From positions 488,001 through 552,000 of the forward strand of contig JAILWY010000008.1 of NCBI GenBank assembly GCA_022113835.1: a stretch of 64,000 nucleotides of DNA. Reading direction: 5' to 3'. Below, piece after piece: positions 35,145-49,705 of the stretch. The DNA is from Atopsyche davidsoni. Its lineage: Eukaryota; Arthropoda; Insecta; Trichoptera; Hydrobiosidae. Below the pieces are notes generated by a model. It was not told the DNA's origin. It searched no databases and saw only the letters and a list, made by a program, of their open reading frames with translations. Made by a program: the position numbers and the translations under genes. Numbering within the stretch: the first letter of the stretch is position 1; every line of letters begins with the position of its first letter.

Positions 35145-38100
35145 GATTTTTCTAATAAAATTATTTGTAAATACTGCTGTATATAAAATAATTCTTACTT
35201 CCGGTACATATCAGGAATTTCAGTTTTTTATGTAACTAAATTTATTTATATAAGTATATATAATTTTTAAGGTATTTCTTATTGTATGGAATATTAACAT
35301 AAGCGCACATTTATTATTGGAAGTGAGCTTTTCCTTAATAGGCTTTTTAGCAATGTTTCAAATATTAGTAAAAAGTTACAACACGCTTGTTTAAAGACAC
35401 ACCTTTGAAATACACATATGTAAATGTCTACATTCCTCGCAGAGCTAAGTTCACTGCAGATGTACTCGCTCCCGCCCTCTATTAAATATTAAAGGTCTCG
35501 ATATAATAAATAACGACCGGCAACCCCTAATTATTGTACCCCATTGATTAACGCACCCTTCCCGCGTATTCCCTAGGCTTTGAGAGGGTTTATATGCGGG
35601 AAATTTAGGCCGTTATATATTGAAATTCTAGGTGTTTTTGACACATTTATACAATGTAAAATATGTGTATAAAATTTGCTTCATTTCGATTTGAAAAACA
35701 TTTGGAATTTAATGTTTTTTTTATGAAATAGAAAGTAATTGATTAGTTTAAAATATGTTAGGTAAATGACTGTGCCAGTAATTTAAGGACCAGTAAATAA
35801 TTTAGTTTGTTTAAAATTAAAGTAATGGTCAATCCACCCCTAATTAAAAATAATTTTTGTATTTAGTGACATCAGAAGGTATAAAAAATAATCCATTTTA
35901 ATATGTGAAATTTATATTAATTAACTGCTTACATTAAAACAATTTACATGCTTATTGATATAAACAGTTTGTATTGTTTCGATGGCATCATTTATACTGA
36001 AAATAAAATTTATTCTGAAAAGTATGTTAAAACCAATAATAATGAAAAAAACATGGAACATCAAGAATTCATAAAAATATTTTAAAACCAATGGCAATCA
36101 ATCATTGCGACATTAAAAGTTATGATTTTGTTGAGGGACAAGGCATTAGTTTGGTGAAGATCCGTTATAATAAATAACACTCAATAATTATAATAATTCG
36201 TAAACAATCTAATTTAAATAAAAGCTCGTTAATTAATATTATGATTTTCCCGTCCTCATCACATTTATTAAACATGTTCCCATTATAACATATATACTTT
36301 AATTTTGATCGTAAAAAAAATAAATTATCATATTTTTAATGTTACCATTACTCAGTTGTTGTATTTAAATGTTTTTTGTTTGTATATTTTGTCGGGTGAA
36401 TGGCCGAAACTAGTCATGCGATAAATCAAATAAAACTCACGTGAAGTATTTAAAAATTTATCTTATTATTATGATAAATGTATGTAAGATATTTTCAAAG
36501 GTTATTTATTTATAAGTGAGGTTTCATCACAGGTTGGTTTGGGTCTCTCTGTTCAGAGCAATTAGCCGGCGAGTGTCCGTCACGTGAACAGGCGACGTCC
36601 GCGTGACGACAAGCCGTGCTGCGGGAATATTCATAAATATTCCCGGCAGGAAGGCGTCAAATCTGGAACCTCCTGGCAGGGTGGCACCCAAATTACTATA
36701 CCTCTGCTGTGTTGTAGGGTAATTAACGCGCCTCTATTCCTGTAACTTGTTACTATATACCATTTCAGCGATTTTCAACGTGTGGATTTAACTGCAAAAT
36801 ATATTGAATGAATGCAATGTAATATTTTTATTCTCTAACTTGTGGCTATATTTTTTTCAAGTGTTAAGTATCAAACCAGAATTAGTTTTTTAACTAAAAG
36901 AATTGTGCTTTGGTGTACAATATAAAATTATTTTTACAATTTGTAATAGTTTGTGTACTCTACTTAGACAATCTTGGAAATATTCAGTAGATTTCTGAAT
37001 ATTTTCTAAAAATTTTAAACTACATCAAATCAAAAAAAGTGAATAATTTATCAGTAAGCAATAAAGTAACTTTAAACACATCAAAAGTATTTAGTAGGTT
37101 CGCAAATATTTTCTAAAAGAGTTAGACAACTGACAAAACATGTCAATATGTTTTTCCTAAGCCATAAATAATACAATTAAGTTTTATTTATTTTTGTCTA
37201 TTTTTACCATTAAAGACTTCTGAAAAAGTTTTTTCTAAAAAGATTATTTTGAATCTCTCAGGCAATTGAACATTTTTATTGGTTGTCTAAATATAGTCTT
37301 GAACAAATTAAAACAGTTCAAAGAGGATAAAACAACAAACCTTAAATTAAAAAAAAAACATTAATTCGAGCAAGTCATACGCTTATTTTTTTCTTTTATA
37401 TTCTTTATTCTTTGACTAAGAAAAAGCAACATAAAATAAATTATATTCTGCGCGCCACTGTTTCGAAACCTCTTGCAACAATTTATTCCAGCATCTTTAG
37501 CTGTAGCATTGAAGCCGGGCTCCACGAGCCCGACAAATTTGCGTTGTATCACAAATAGATATTTATGCAATCGACTAACTTCGTTAATGAAACACCGCGT
37601 CCTTGCCCGGCTCTGACTTCGAAGGCTTTCACGGAGCCTGAAGGCTGTAGCGAGAGTGGGTTATTTAAATTAGGGAAAAGCTTACCTGGGTTCCGAAAAT
37701 TTTCATATTAAAAAATGTAATTTTTTCAAAGATCGACATGCTTAGACTTGTAGTAAAGCAATCAAACATTTCATTTTAAGAAAAATATATATTTTAGCGT
37801 AGACCATGGAGAAATATACTTTTTTAGCGGACGTTGCTAGTTGTAAATATTTTTTTGCTACTATGACTCGGTGATATAGTCTTTAACCTCACCGTGGCCC
37901 TATAACAAAGCGATTTTTAAATCGTTATTTGTATGTCCAATCTATGTACTCATTCAAAATAAATATATCATAAAAGACTCTTCAATCCTCGTACATGGTG
38001 ATGTGGGTGGCTGGTCTCTCGCCGCATCTTATTTCATTAGACACCTCTGTCTCGTCCTTCAAACGAAGGTCACTCTTTCTTGATTCGAACATATTTTTAT

Positions 38101-38184
38101 TCAGAAGAAAGCTGTTCAATTTTCAGGTGATTATTAGAGATTGGGTGGCTGTACTAATTCTTGCGTCCGGTGATCGCTGCTCGG
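35145..38184. other. intergenic AT-rich DNA with a GC-richer block
   Basis: No gene is seen. The block at about 36530-36760 is of mixed composition and contains the dyad GGGAATATT-CATA-AATATTCCC (36623-36644). Otherwise the stretch is low-information AT-rich sequence. Confidence 0.4.
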
Positions 38185-38214
38185 GGCACATCGGTGGGAC
38201 TCCACCGATGTGCC
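38185..38214. repeat. perfect 13-bp GC-rich hairpin
   Basis: GGCACATCGGTGG (38185-38197), loop GACT, CCACCGATGTGCC (38202-38214), then a run of A. All 13 pairs match. It has the shape of an intrinsic terminator on the minus strand, but that is not a eukaryotic mechanism. It may be a transposon hairpin or a young inverted duplication. Confidence 0.8.
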
Positions 38215-41200
38215 AAAAAAAAACTATATTTTAATTAAATTTACTATTGAACTAATTATGTTCATGTCTTTATCTATGAGTCAAAATGTGGCAAGATAAA
38301 TATTGCCAGAATAATTTAGAGTATTGCATATATAGATAGTTTAGGACGTGGGCAATCAAATATACAAAGGTACTTAATGCTACCTTTGTATTTTGATATT
38401 TCTTAAAATAATATTTGATATATGAAAAATATCTGTCGAATACAAAATAACAACAGGCATACAAAGTTACATTTTATCTTAAGCTTGAAAGTTGACGAAA
38501 ATTGGTTTATTATAATAATCAATAACAACAAAATTGACGAAGGTCAATCTTATTGTAAAAAAAAAATATATTTGGAGAGCACATATTATTCAAAGTTCTT
38601 AATAACAAAAGGCAACATATCTAATGTCCAGGTAGCTTTGTCATTTCCGTCCCAATAATAAAACTTAAGCCCAGCTGATTGGACAGAACCCACTTCCGGC
38701 CCCGGGTTCCGGCTCAACCCCTGCGGGCCCGCTGACCGCAGAAGCCTTCGAAATATTCGCCATTGGGTCGTTTGAAGGCTTCAATCTAAGTTTAATAAAT
38801 AAGGCCATATTGTATGGGGCTTTTATTGTAGGCTCTCCTGTGAAAGCTGTTTAAAGTTTATTTTGGGACTGTTTTGACCAATATCAAATGAGGGTTTAAA
38901 AATAGCACTTTCTAATAATACTGATGCGAAATTATATTTAAAGCTTTTAATATTAAATGAAATCATCTCTCTCCTCAAAAAGGAAAGGGTTGTGTTTATA
39001 TATATATATATATCTATAAACCGACATTCCTACTTCAGTATTTTGCACGAAAATTTTTTTTTGTCTTCGAACATGAAAAATCCTGTTTTTTTCTAAATTT
39101 ATTACATGCTTGCAGTCATGAAATGCAGACTTTCAGATTTAATGAAATAATAAATTAAATACTTGAACCATAACGTCTTTAATCAACAAATTGATATTAG
39201 AATTGGGTCTAGGAAAATCAATAGTTATCGAATAAATAAGGGATTAAAATGATAGCTTCGAACTACAGACCTTCAATTAGGCAGCCGTGGTTCAATCCCC
39301 GGAGCCATCAAGGCACTTAGAGAATAATGCCCAATATGTATTTCCAAATTGGAAATAGGCTGTTGTGAAATCCAACCCTCCGTGATCGTATCTTCCAAGG
39401 CACCGCAAGGGTTGATTAAGGTGTAATTACTCAATATGGGAAACACGACCCGATAGTCCTCCCCGCATACATCTGTGTGAGCAATTGTAATAGATACAGG
39501 TAGTATTTGTTACCGCTTGATTGTTATGGAAGTTTAAATTAATAATTTTACCTGTGTTTCATGGAGGTATCTTGAGACAGTACATTGCTCCATTCCAGCT
39601 TAATATACGAAAACGCTCTTTTTAAATCAATGTATCAGGAATCACAGAGGTAAGTAAGTACTTAAAAACATTCAGAGACCATTGCTTATATCCCCTATAT
39701 GAAACATTTCTAGAATTCGACATATTTTTAGAAAAAAATATAATAATCTTTATCTAGTTATTTAGATGGTTATTTTTTATATTTTATTTTGTAATAAGAT
39801 TTAATTTTAAGTTATATTTTACAACAATTATAAAGCTTTAAAATAAAATTATTCCTTTTTTTGTATTTGATTTAAAAAATAAACCATAAATCTTCTATTT
39901 GTTTCTTCTGATAAATGTTTAAAATTAATTTTTTTACTAAACTCAAATTAGCCAGAGATCGTACATGTTTAACGTTTTATAAAAAAAAATTGTTGCTTTG
40001 CCCGTGTGAAGAGACATTGAGTATTTCCATTATTCTATGGTCGTCGCATCCAACGCACGCTAGTACATTATTTATTTAACAACATAACACAATATATTAT
40101 CTACATTCTTTGCCTAGTTTTCTTGCCACCGTCCTATATAATCCAACTACCTCTTAAGCCTGCCTCGCCTCCAATCACCTCTCTACCCTTGCATGCGCCT
40201 GAGAAGTTGATGAGATCTGCATGCGAGGGTAGTACATCGTTAATGCGATCGAGAACAAAGCTTTGAGCGCCAGACTCCAGTTCTAATGTCCCCAATAACC
40301 AAATAAGGCCCAGCCGGCTGCACAACAGACAACGTGTAGCCTCAGCCTAATAAGTGACACATGTAATGTCTAATCACGTCTGGAGCGCTTTGCTGAAGGA
40401 GGTTTACCACATTTGTTACATCATTATTACTTGGAAATTATCAGGATTATAAGCTATAAGTCTGCCTGCAGGCTTATACAAATTATTTACATTGTTAAAT
40501 ATTGCGCTGGACCCTAGTTTATGTATCCGTTTATTAGGTTAAAATAAATGATTATTTACTGTCTCTCTAAGAAAGAGGTTCATAGATTTATGTGTAGCTT
40601 ATTTAGTTGAGGGTTTAGTCTTTACAAATCAGAAATCGTAAGCATGCGCAAGTAGTTGTGAGACATGTCTGTAATCATACGATTATTACATATAACGTTT
40701 GAATTATTGTCATAATAAAAACGGATCCTTTTAAATAAATGTATATTCAAAACTTCTAAAGTAATACAAAATTTGCTCAAAAATACAAAGAAATAAGGCA
40801 AAATCTAAAACAAATTTGATGGAGACTTCTTACACGAGGGTTCAATTTTCTGAAAAAATCTATGAAGTATTTCCTGAAGAGAATCCATTGGGCAGATCGC
40901 TCCCCCATCCCTTCCGATCATTCATCTTAATAACTCGTCTGCTAGGCCGCGTCAGGCATCCAAAGCAAAACTACCCCTCTGGATCTACACGTGGACAGGC
41001 AAGGGTGGAACTGGGATGAAATTCAGGTGGGCAATACCGGCGAGTTATTTTAAAAAATTTAAATTATATTTATTTATCCTAAAAAAATTATTCTAGAGTT
41101 ATTTATTTATTATTTATTTTTTATAATAAGGCAGATTTCGATATGAAAATCCATTTGGATGTAGGTGTAAAGACTATCAACTTATTAGATACTTGAAGAT

Positions 41201-44024
41201 AGTGCAATCATGGAAACTGAAACGTTAAATTACAAGAATGGCTCTGACTCGTCTCTGTGATACTCCTAAACGTTGACTGTTGAGTTGTAAGAGGTGAAAT
41301 ATAATTATTTATCATTTTATAAATGCCGATGTTTTTTTATTAACTAACCAAAATGCGACAGTTGCTATTGTGTCAAAACAAAAATTTGACTATTGAAGAT
41401 ACACATGATTGAAAATAAAATTTCCAGTGTTTAGTTAGGAAAAGAACTACATAAATTCTGCTCTATCAGTGTATAAATGAGACAAATTTACTAATTAACT
41501 TGAAAATATGTCCTAAATGTAATTGTTTTTATTTAAAAAAATGCTACTTACTCTATTTTAAACGTACAATGCTTAGAGCTTAAAATAAACACTACTTAAA
41601 AGATAGTACTCAAAAAAATGGTACGATTGAATATATATTTTGGTTACTTAAAAATATAACCTCACTGTATTTATTATATCAAATTAATACTATAAATTTC
41701 GATTGTTAACGTCAACTGTTTTACTTATTGGCATTAAAAGTAATTATAAAGAGTGATAAGAATTAATAATGTTTTTAAAGGTAAAGATTTGGTACTGAAA
41801 TTGCCTCGTTTCACCCCTGAAGGCCCTCACAGCGGGGAAACGAAATATTTTTCTGGACTTTCATAATATTTAGTTCTAGTATGAAACAATACATCAGGAA
41901 CTGTCAAACTGCCCCAGGTAACGAGCCGACACTGGCGCGGACAGGTGAGCAGACATAGCATCTTTATATAAAAAACTACAGGTGATTCAACTGTTTGTAT
42001 ATTTTGATAAATCTGGAACCTTATTGTATAAAAATCATTTTTCTTACGAAAAGACAATGAAAAATTAAGCTAGACAAAACTCTTCCTTTAAAAAGCTGTA
42101 CTGTAAGCTTTCAAAAAATATATAAACGTATTTATTAGAAAATCAATACGATTTATAATTTTTGAGTGTCGGTCGATATATTTGAGTAACAAAAACGTTT
42201 TAAAACTTGAAAATATCTATATTAATAACCACAATAGGAGACTGCAAGTGAAAAGGTAAAGAGTAAGAAGCGTTTACGTAAATTTTAAATACAATTGGTT
42301 CGATCGACTAACCGCTTCCAGTTGGGAGGGAGAAGTAAAGAACTTTTGCACTTAAGCCTTTTTACACATTTTTTCGTTAATTGGTTATTTAAAGAAAAAT
42401 TTTAAAGCCTAAAAATATTTGTCTCAATTCACAATGTTCTATATTTTGATGCCGCATATAAAATAAGTAAATTTTGTGCTAATGACAGACTAAAGACTTG
42501 CTGTTTTAAGTCTTGTTTTTATCCGCCCTCGAATTCTCGGCCAGACGGAGAGGGTGGCGGGATGGGCAGAAGATGGAGGCTTCTAAGACATCACTCAATT
42601 AGCAGAAGCCTCCGCAGCTAGCCTGGATTAGCGGTCAGAGACTATGTAGCAAGGGGTGGAGAAATTATACACTACAAGCCTTAAATTAGGTTTATATTGT
42701 TGTACAACATCAATTTGAAAGAGTGAACTTCATTAGAATCCAAATGAAGAGTTATATATTATTAGTATTTTTACTCCAAATGTTGAAGACATCTAGAGGA
42801 GCCTTTTAAAAAAACAATTATATAAGAGAGTGAAACCGCAAAAAGAAGAGTAATGAATATAACAGATTTGCAATAGCGTCTTAGAGCCTTAGCTAATAGA
42901 GCCTTGCTTGTAACGTCTATGAAGCTTATAAAATGTAAGTTTTCATTTTAAAAATTAACATTTTATAAAAATAAAATAAAAACTAAAATAAATTATTTAT
43001 AAAAATTGTAAAAACATTTATTAATGTTTTTATTTTATGGAAGATGAAAAATTCATGAAGATTATTGTTAATAAATATAACTTTTCAAAAAAAACTGTTG
43101 TAAAAAATGTTTGATTTGTTCATGAAAACGAAAAGATTTGTTTCGACTACTTCGATGAATAAATGATAAATAAGAATAAAATATAATGAATTCGGATCAA
43201 TCGAGTATTGATCATCTTTATCACCATTGTGATATGATTTAATCGGTAATCGATCCACTGAAAAGAAAAAGTTTGTACTGGCTTTATGATAAATCACAAT
43301 TATCTTTTTACCCGTTTGATTTTGTTTTATATTGAGAGCCATAAAATGAAAACATTAAAAACTAATCAAATATATACTTATACTAAATACATAATATATT
43401 GAAAATAAAATATATATTTATCTTTTACCATACAATACAATTGGCTATGAAACATCCTGTATATGAAGCCTCTCAGGGAGTATCTTCAAAACAACCTCGA
43501 AAATTTCAAATAGCCGACGCCAATTTATCGAATTCCCCAAAAATTACAATGAATCAAAATTCCCGTTCAAAAATTGTAAAGGGGAGAGAAGGGTGTGTTT
43601 GAACAAAGGATGACATCTACAGGCGCACGCCGGCCATTTGACTTGCAAATACAGCGTGTAATGATATTTGAACAAATTTGAATCAGATAAAAGTCCGGAC
43701 TCACCCCGAGAGCAGGTGACACGAACTCGGAGACCTCCTTCAACTTCTTCCCCTAAATTAAAATAATATAATTACTCGCGGCTTCATTTTAATGAAAAGA
43801 AATAATCAGAAATAAATAGGAATTAGTATTTCGTGAAATTCATTCATATTTATTAAATACAAGGATATAATTTTTATGAAATATTTTTATAAAAGGAATG
43901 AAATCTAATTTAAATGTGTAAATAAGAATTTAATATTGTCTTTTTTATTGCCGTTTAAATTAATTAGCACGCACGTTTACTATTAGCCCATAGGATTTCC
44001 AGTCAATGTTCGGGAAGAATATGA

Positions 44025-44027
<3 letters not shown>

Positions 44028-44059
<32 letters not shown>
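44028..44059. repeat. (TA)n microsatellite
   Basis: About 16 TA units without interruption. Confidence 0.9.
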
Positions 44060-44063
<4 letters not shown>

Positions 44064-45664
44064 TTGCTGTAACTATTGACTCTCTGGAGAATACAAAAAA
44101 GGAAAACTTTTAGAGGAAAAACTGCTCGAAGGTTTCTACGAAGGAGATCGTATGATTTTGCGCCACATTGTTTTTATTCCGTCTCAGAGTCCTTTGCGAG
44201 CAGTTTGTCGTATTTATTAACATTATTATAAACGCAGTGTTTTTAGGTGTTATTTCGTCTTTTCTGTTAAACTTCCCGTGTACTAGAACCATCTTATTTT
44301 GGAAGAAAACTCTTTTAAGTATTTCAGCTGAAATCGTTGCATAACACAACATTTTTGATGAAAGCAGTTGCTAAAACCTACAAACACATTTATTTATTTA
44401 AAATCACACTACATTTAACTTTTGTAGTTCTGAAAAAGCTTTAAAAAGTGTTTGACGTCCGTCCACTTTATTCGATGGACAGTCGCTGACACGCCAATGA
44501 CAGCGCCAACTAATCTGATAGAAATTCAGCCGATGAGGTAATGAGTATTGGCGCAGCTTCGCATTTGAATTTACAATTCCCCAGAGCTTTTTGTTCTCTT
44601 TTTGTGAGCGGAAAAGCTCGATTCGATCGCTTTTTCCGATGATGGAGAGTGTAAACATCGATTGGAGTTTGTATTTTAAATGAAATACAATGGAAGCTTT
44701 GCTTTTGATCTTTGCAAAACGTGGTGTTATACATGATACTGCAGGGAAGTACAGGGGACCGGCTGGCTGTTTAAAGTGAAAATAAATATTAGTCGATTCT
44801 ACTTACACGTTAGCGAAAAATAAACAAACAAAGATCTTTGTTCAAAAAAGATTTTTTTGTTGTTGTGAAAAATAGCAATTTCTTATGTTTATATTTATAC
44901 ATCTATATTTTTAGTGGAATTTTATTCCAAAATGAATATTTTTAATTATGTTCTTAAAAGTTATATTTATTATAATTTTGACAAACATTAATCAAATAAT
45001 ACACTAAATTACCTGTTAGCAAAAAACAAAACTAATACTTATAAACCGTAAACATGTCTTTACTTGTACTCGTAAACATGAATCAATGATTTTATATAAT
45101 TTATTACATTTTAAAAAGCAAGAAGGTAAATTTATGCTTAAAATACAAACCAATATTTTGGGTTTAACTTAAATACTGACAAGAAAAAATATAAATAACG
45201 CGATGCAATTCTGGCGACAGACGTAACACTCGGTCAAATTATAAACTGCAGGGTAATGTAGTATAAATTTTAAAATAAAACATTTCAAATTAGTAATATT
45301 ACGAAATAATTAGTCAAAAATTTAAATTAGAGGAAAATAATAAGTAGTTTTTTCAATAAAATATTGGCAATTGTCACTTTAAGTTTAGTACTAATTTAAC
45401 TTACTTTCACACCGCGAACTATTTTTATGTAAACTACGCTTTATTAAACTTAAGTAAACTATAACAAAATATAAGTAAAAACAACTTTATTTAACTGATA
45501 AATGATTGAATTTTTTTTGTTGAATCTTTATGCTTTTTAGTGATACAGAATACAAAATTACCAACAAAAAATCTCCGCGCCAAATTATCCAAAATCTCAT
45601 TCATTTTAAAAGTGCGTCTTCAGCAAGCGGGGGTAATTTTAATGGACAGAGGCAGTGTCCACCG

Positions 45665-45676
45665 CACGTGACGTCA
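45665..45676. promoter_or_regulatory. overlapping E-box and CRE palindromes (CACGTGACGTCA)
   Basis: CACGTG is the E-box bound by USF/TFEB-type factors and TGACGTCA is the full cAMP-response palindrome. The same 12-mer lies in the opposite orientation at 51793-51804. No promoter or transcript start is visible beside it, so a regulatory role is only possible. Confidence 0.35.
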
Positions 45677-47289
45677 TAGAGCAGTCCTTTAATGAAAAAC
45701 CACCCTCCGAGAATAACTGCAGTCAGCAGAGCCGCCCTTAAAGAATGTTGTTACCCGGAGAGGCTGGAGGGGTGTTAATTCGGGACGTGGAGGAATGCGG
45801 TCAGTCTGAGCAGTTTTTCGCTTATTTTTGCGCAAACACGTCCCCGTGAGTTAAATGAGTTTAAATTTAATTCATAATTACTAAAAAGGGGTAAAATTAT
45901 ACCAATGTGAATTTCAGACGGCGAGAAACTCTAAAATTGCAGCATTCTTTTGGTTTACAGATTTATTCAAATACTTTTTATTTGTTGCCCGAGCGGGAAA
46001 CGTCCAAGTGCTGTTTATCAAACATACCTTTCTGCTTGATCAGGAAAGAAAAAAAACAGCTTTAAAGCATTTAGAAGCTGAGGCAATCGTGCATTCGGTA
46101 TTTTTGCATTTTCAGCAGTGGCTTTATATAAAGCACCAAATTGAAAAATTGGAACTTTACTTTTGGAAAACAAATTATTTAAACGTTGAATATTTCGTTT
46201 CTTAATGGAATTACTTTTTGATTATGGTATAAAAGAGTAAATTAAAAGTTATCAAAATTCTTTGTTGAAGTCTGTTAGTTTTGCGGTACTTTTCAATAGT
46301 AAATTTAAGGAGAAAGACATATTTTACATTTTTTATAATCAAGAAGTCAAACATTTATTTTAATACATTAAATCTAATTTTCGTTTTTTTTAACGTTGAA
46401 TTTTGATGAATCAACCTCTCTGCTTCTAGACTTATTTTTTATGTATTTTTTTATTTTATTGTAAAATATCATGAACAATTATCAAATAAGTTTATGTAGT
46501 CGAATAAATAAGTTCTCGATGCTCTTATGGTTTTAAGATGATCATTGAATAGCTTTCTAGTTACCCATTAATATAAACATTTATAACGTATCGTTTTAAT
46601 TTGAAACATTTTTAATTCCATAAAAACAGTATAATCTATGGTATACTGAAATGATAATAAAGAGACTCGTTTTTACTGTAAAAGCAGTATGGTAGTAATG
46701 GTTTTGATTCTCTTTCGAATATTGTAAGAGCTTTTTGCTATGAAATTTTATTTATAAAGTTTATCACTAAAGCACCGAGTCTTTTATAACAAACAAAGAG
46801 TTAAATCAATAGCTATTAATGGTACTTTCTATCAAATGAGGTTTCACCAAATTATCGTTTAATTTAATTAAAGAGTTACTTTTAATTCGGTAAATAAATA
46901 AAAATATTGTCAAATATCATAGGGATAGAATATATGACCATAAGAATTGGGGTCCAGTGCTTGATGTCGAGTGAATTTGATAGATTTTAAGTTTTAAGAA
47001 CATGATTTAAGGAAAATTTTACTCAAGTATAATACCAAATACTAGAAAAAATTATAAAACATAGACTTTCGGTTAAATAAACATCATAAGTAAATTTAAA
47101 AAAAATTAATGATACCAATCTTTTATGGTTACTAAAAATCTAGGCATTGAAAATACAATACTTACATTTTTTGTTTATAATTATGTTTCAAAATCTTTGA
47201 AATGTAAATTTTTTATTTTGAGATTATACCGCGATTTTTTTTTGAAAATCTATTTTTAAATACACCTACAACTTAAAACTACACTTGAG

Positions 47290-47390
47290 TGATTTTTCCT
47301 CATGTAAAATCACTGAAGTATTTTATTTAATATATTAAAATGGAATTCCACCAAGTACTCTCTGTAAAAAATATTGATTATTTATATAAC
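47290..47390 (+). repeat. dispersed family 2, tail fragment
   Basis: It holds GATTTTTCCTCATG, then ATTAAAATGGAATTCCACC, AAGTACTCTCTGT and AAAAATATTGATTA. These match the tails at 21.0 and 62.2 kb. The GGTGACCGGTTTCG part is missing. Confidence 0.65.
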
Positions 47391-49622
47391 TATATATTCA
47401 TTCAATGACGCGACATATACATTACTATTTATATTACGCCGAAAACATTATTATGAATAAAAGCTTAATAAGTACAAAGTGGGGATTTGTTTCATTTCCG
47501 GCAATCATTAAGCCTAGATAAGCTGATCAGAAACCAATTATTTAAATTGAATTATATACAGTCAGTTGAATGGAAAACACACAAACGGAAGGCTTCTCGC
47601 AGGTCTGACTGACACACGACGAGCTCATCGGGGTCGGAAACTGCTCTTGGCCGGAGGAGCAACGCGTAGTATCTGATGGAAACTTGTCGAATATTTCCAA
47701 TTTTACAGCCTTTAATAGCAGAGGACGAGCGCACCACCGGATGCCATATTAAATCACTACCACTATCCAAATCTTTATATTGTTTTATTAGATTCATCAT
47801 TTTTGGTAAATGAGACTCAAATACTATTTTTTTGGTAAGATAACTCGTTCCGCTCATTTTTATTATTTTAATATTAAAGATAATATACCAAACCTGACCA
47901 AAAAATAATTCATACACACATAGGTAAATGGTTTTTTTGGAAAACGAGAGGCAGCAAAAATGTTCAATGCAATAAAAAACACTGCTTGCCCTAAAATATA
48001 CTTTAAAATAAAACTCTTCTTGTTTTTTTAACTTTTTAAAATAAAATTTACGCTTGAATGATATATAATAAACTTGGGGAAATATTTTTTCATTATGTGA
48101 ATTAAACTCATTATTTAAAAGTTACTGGCGCGATATAAAACTGGTTGTTTTTAGACATTCATATTTCTTTAAATTGCTATGGAGTTTTTAAAATACAAAT
48201 ATAGTTGAGGACATATAATTGGCAAGTATTCAACTAAGGCCTTCAGAGTGCCTTCGCTAATTGGAGCAGGTAGATCTGGGCTGTATAGGTAAACCATTTG
48301 AGATAATTCGGGGCCGTTGCGCGCGGATTGCTGAAGTTCACGCTTATCTCCCGAACAAAGCTAATGTTTGCCTAACAAGTCGGCAGGGAACAAAGAATAA
48401 GTCTGGAAGAACATATTTAAGGATCGTTTATTATAATTATAACAAGAGGTCATCATAAAAATATGTACTGAATCTGCTATGTTTATGGTCATTATTGGGT
48501 ATTCCCTTATCTTTATAGGATTTTTTTATATAAACCGTAAGAAAAGATTCATATCCTATTGAATACATACTGAACAAACCAAAACATTTTCTCACACTCT
48601 CAAACTACAATAAAGAGCATACGTAATTACAAAGCATCTCATATATTTATATATATTCCAAATAGAATATGTGTATGTAAGATCCTTTTCATAGCTATGT
48701 TTGAATTTACACAAAGAATAACATAATGGTCGTACCCATGTCGATCCCGGTTGAAGCGAACTGTAAAGAAATTAGGCCCAAGTGGTGGGCGGCTAAGGGA
48801 TGAAACGGTGAGCCGGGGATGGAGCTGGGAGAGGGAAGGCTGGGGGTGGGGCTGGACGATTAGGCCAGCGGAAGGATCTAACCGATTGTATTTAACTTGA
48901 TATGTGCTGTGTTTATGGGAATACTTAAAACATATCACGCAAATTTACACTTAAAATCATCTTCTATCGTTTTATTTTGGTACAGACTATTTGTTTTCTT
49001 ATCTGATGTCGAATAAAAATACTTATTTATATTTTAAGCTCAAAATATTACTTGTTTAAATTGTCCTAATTAAACACAAGCAGTACATAAGGCAATGTTA
49101 AGGGAGAGCCTGGGAAGATATAAGCATGCGTAGGAAAGCATTCATGAAAAATATATTACTTGATGTTAAGATTGATACTTCACCGGTAATCGTACTATTG
49201 TATTCAGGGAAAAATTAAGCCCTTTTATTTTAGGGTCACTTTGTAGGTTAGGAGGCATTTCATTGCTGTACAAATTTTTAAAACCTAGAAACAATATATT
49301 TTTCTGGATATAGAAAAAAAACGTATTTTGCTCTATCTGGGAAAAAACAGGGTACTTTTAAACGTACGTGGATGTTAATTATATTATGTGTAATGACAAA
49401 TGCCACAAAATCACCTGTGCCGAAAATTAACTATCAAATAAAAAATGTTAGAATAAACCTCTTCATATTTACGTGTGTTTTATACATCGAAATAATAATG
49501 AAGCATACAAAGAAGTTCGAAAAATAAAATCTGTAGTATTCATATTAAAAAAACTATCCCGAGAGGTTTAACACACTTGCAGGCAATCCGACCGTTTAAC
49601 AGGCCACAGAGGACGCTGCGCC
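47391..49622. other. intergenic DNA with one unassigned open frame
   Basis: A minus-strand frame of 121 codons (47552-47917) stands out for length. Its C-terminal half is GC-richer (RYYALLLRPRAVSDPDELVV). I recognise no domain, it has no clear splice context, and I do not annotate it as a gene. A mixed-composition block at 48750-48890 also shows no domain. Confidence 0.35.
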
Positions 49623-49705
49623 GAGAGCAGAGAGCAGAGAGCAGAGAGCAGAGAGCAGAGAGCAGAGAGCAGAGAGCAGAGAGTAGAGAGCAGAGAGCAG
49701 AGCAG
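49623..49705. repeat. 7-bp tandem repeat (GAGAGCA)n, about 11.5 copies
   Basis: The heptamer repeats almost perfectly, with one C-to-T change (GAGAGTA) near the right end. Because 7 is not a multiple of 3, each frame reads a 7-residue period, which gives the Leu/Ser/Cys-rich open frames on the minus strand. Those are artefacts of the repeat. Confidence 0.95.

Larger units (their letters stand above)
38215..47289. other. intergenic AT-rich DNA
   Basis: No gene is supported. It contains small TA tracts (38996-39013, 44028-44059). At 39285-39300 there is a B-box-like GTTCAATCC, possibly from an old tRNA-derived repeat. At 45610-45860 a mixed-composition block carries CACGTGACGTCA. Confidence 0.45.

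Noticed and set aside
39243..39480. tRNA or SINE around GTTCAATCCCC
   Set aside because: A B-box-like string is present but no A box at the proper distance and no second copy in the window; noted only within the intergenic entry.
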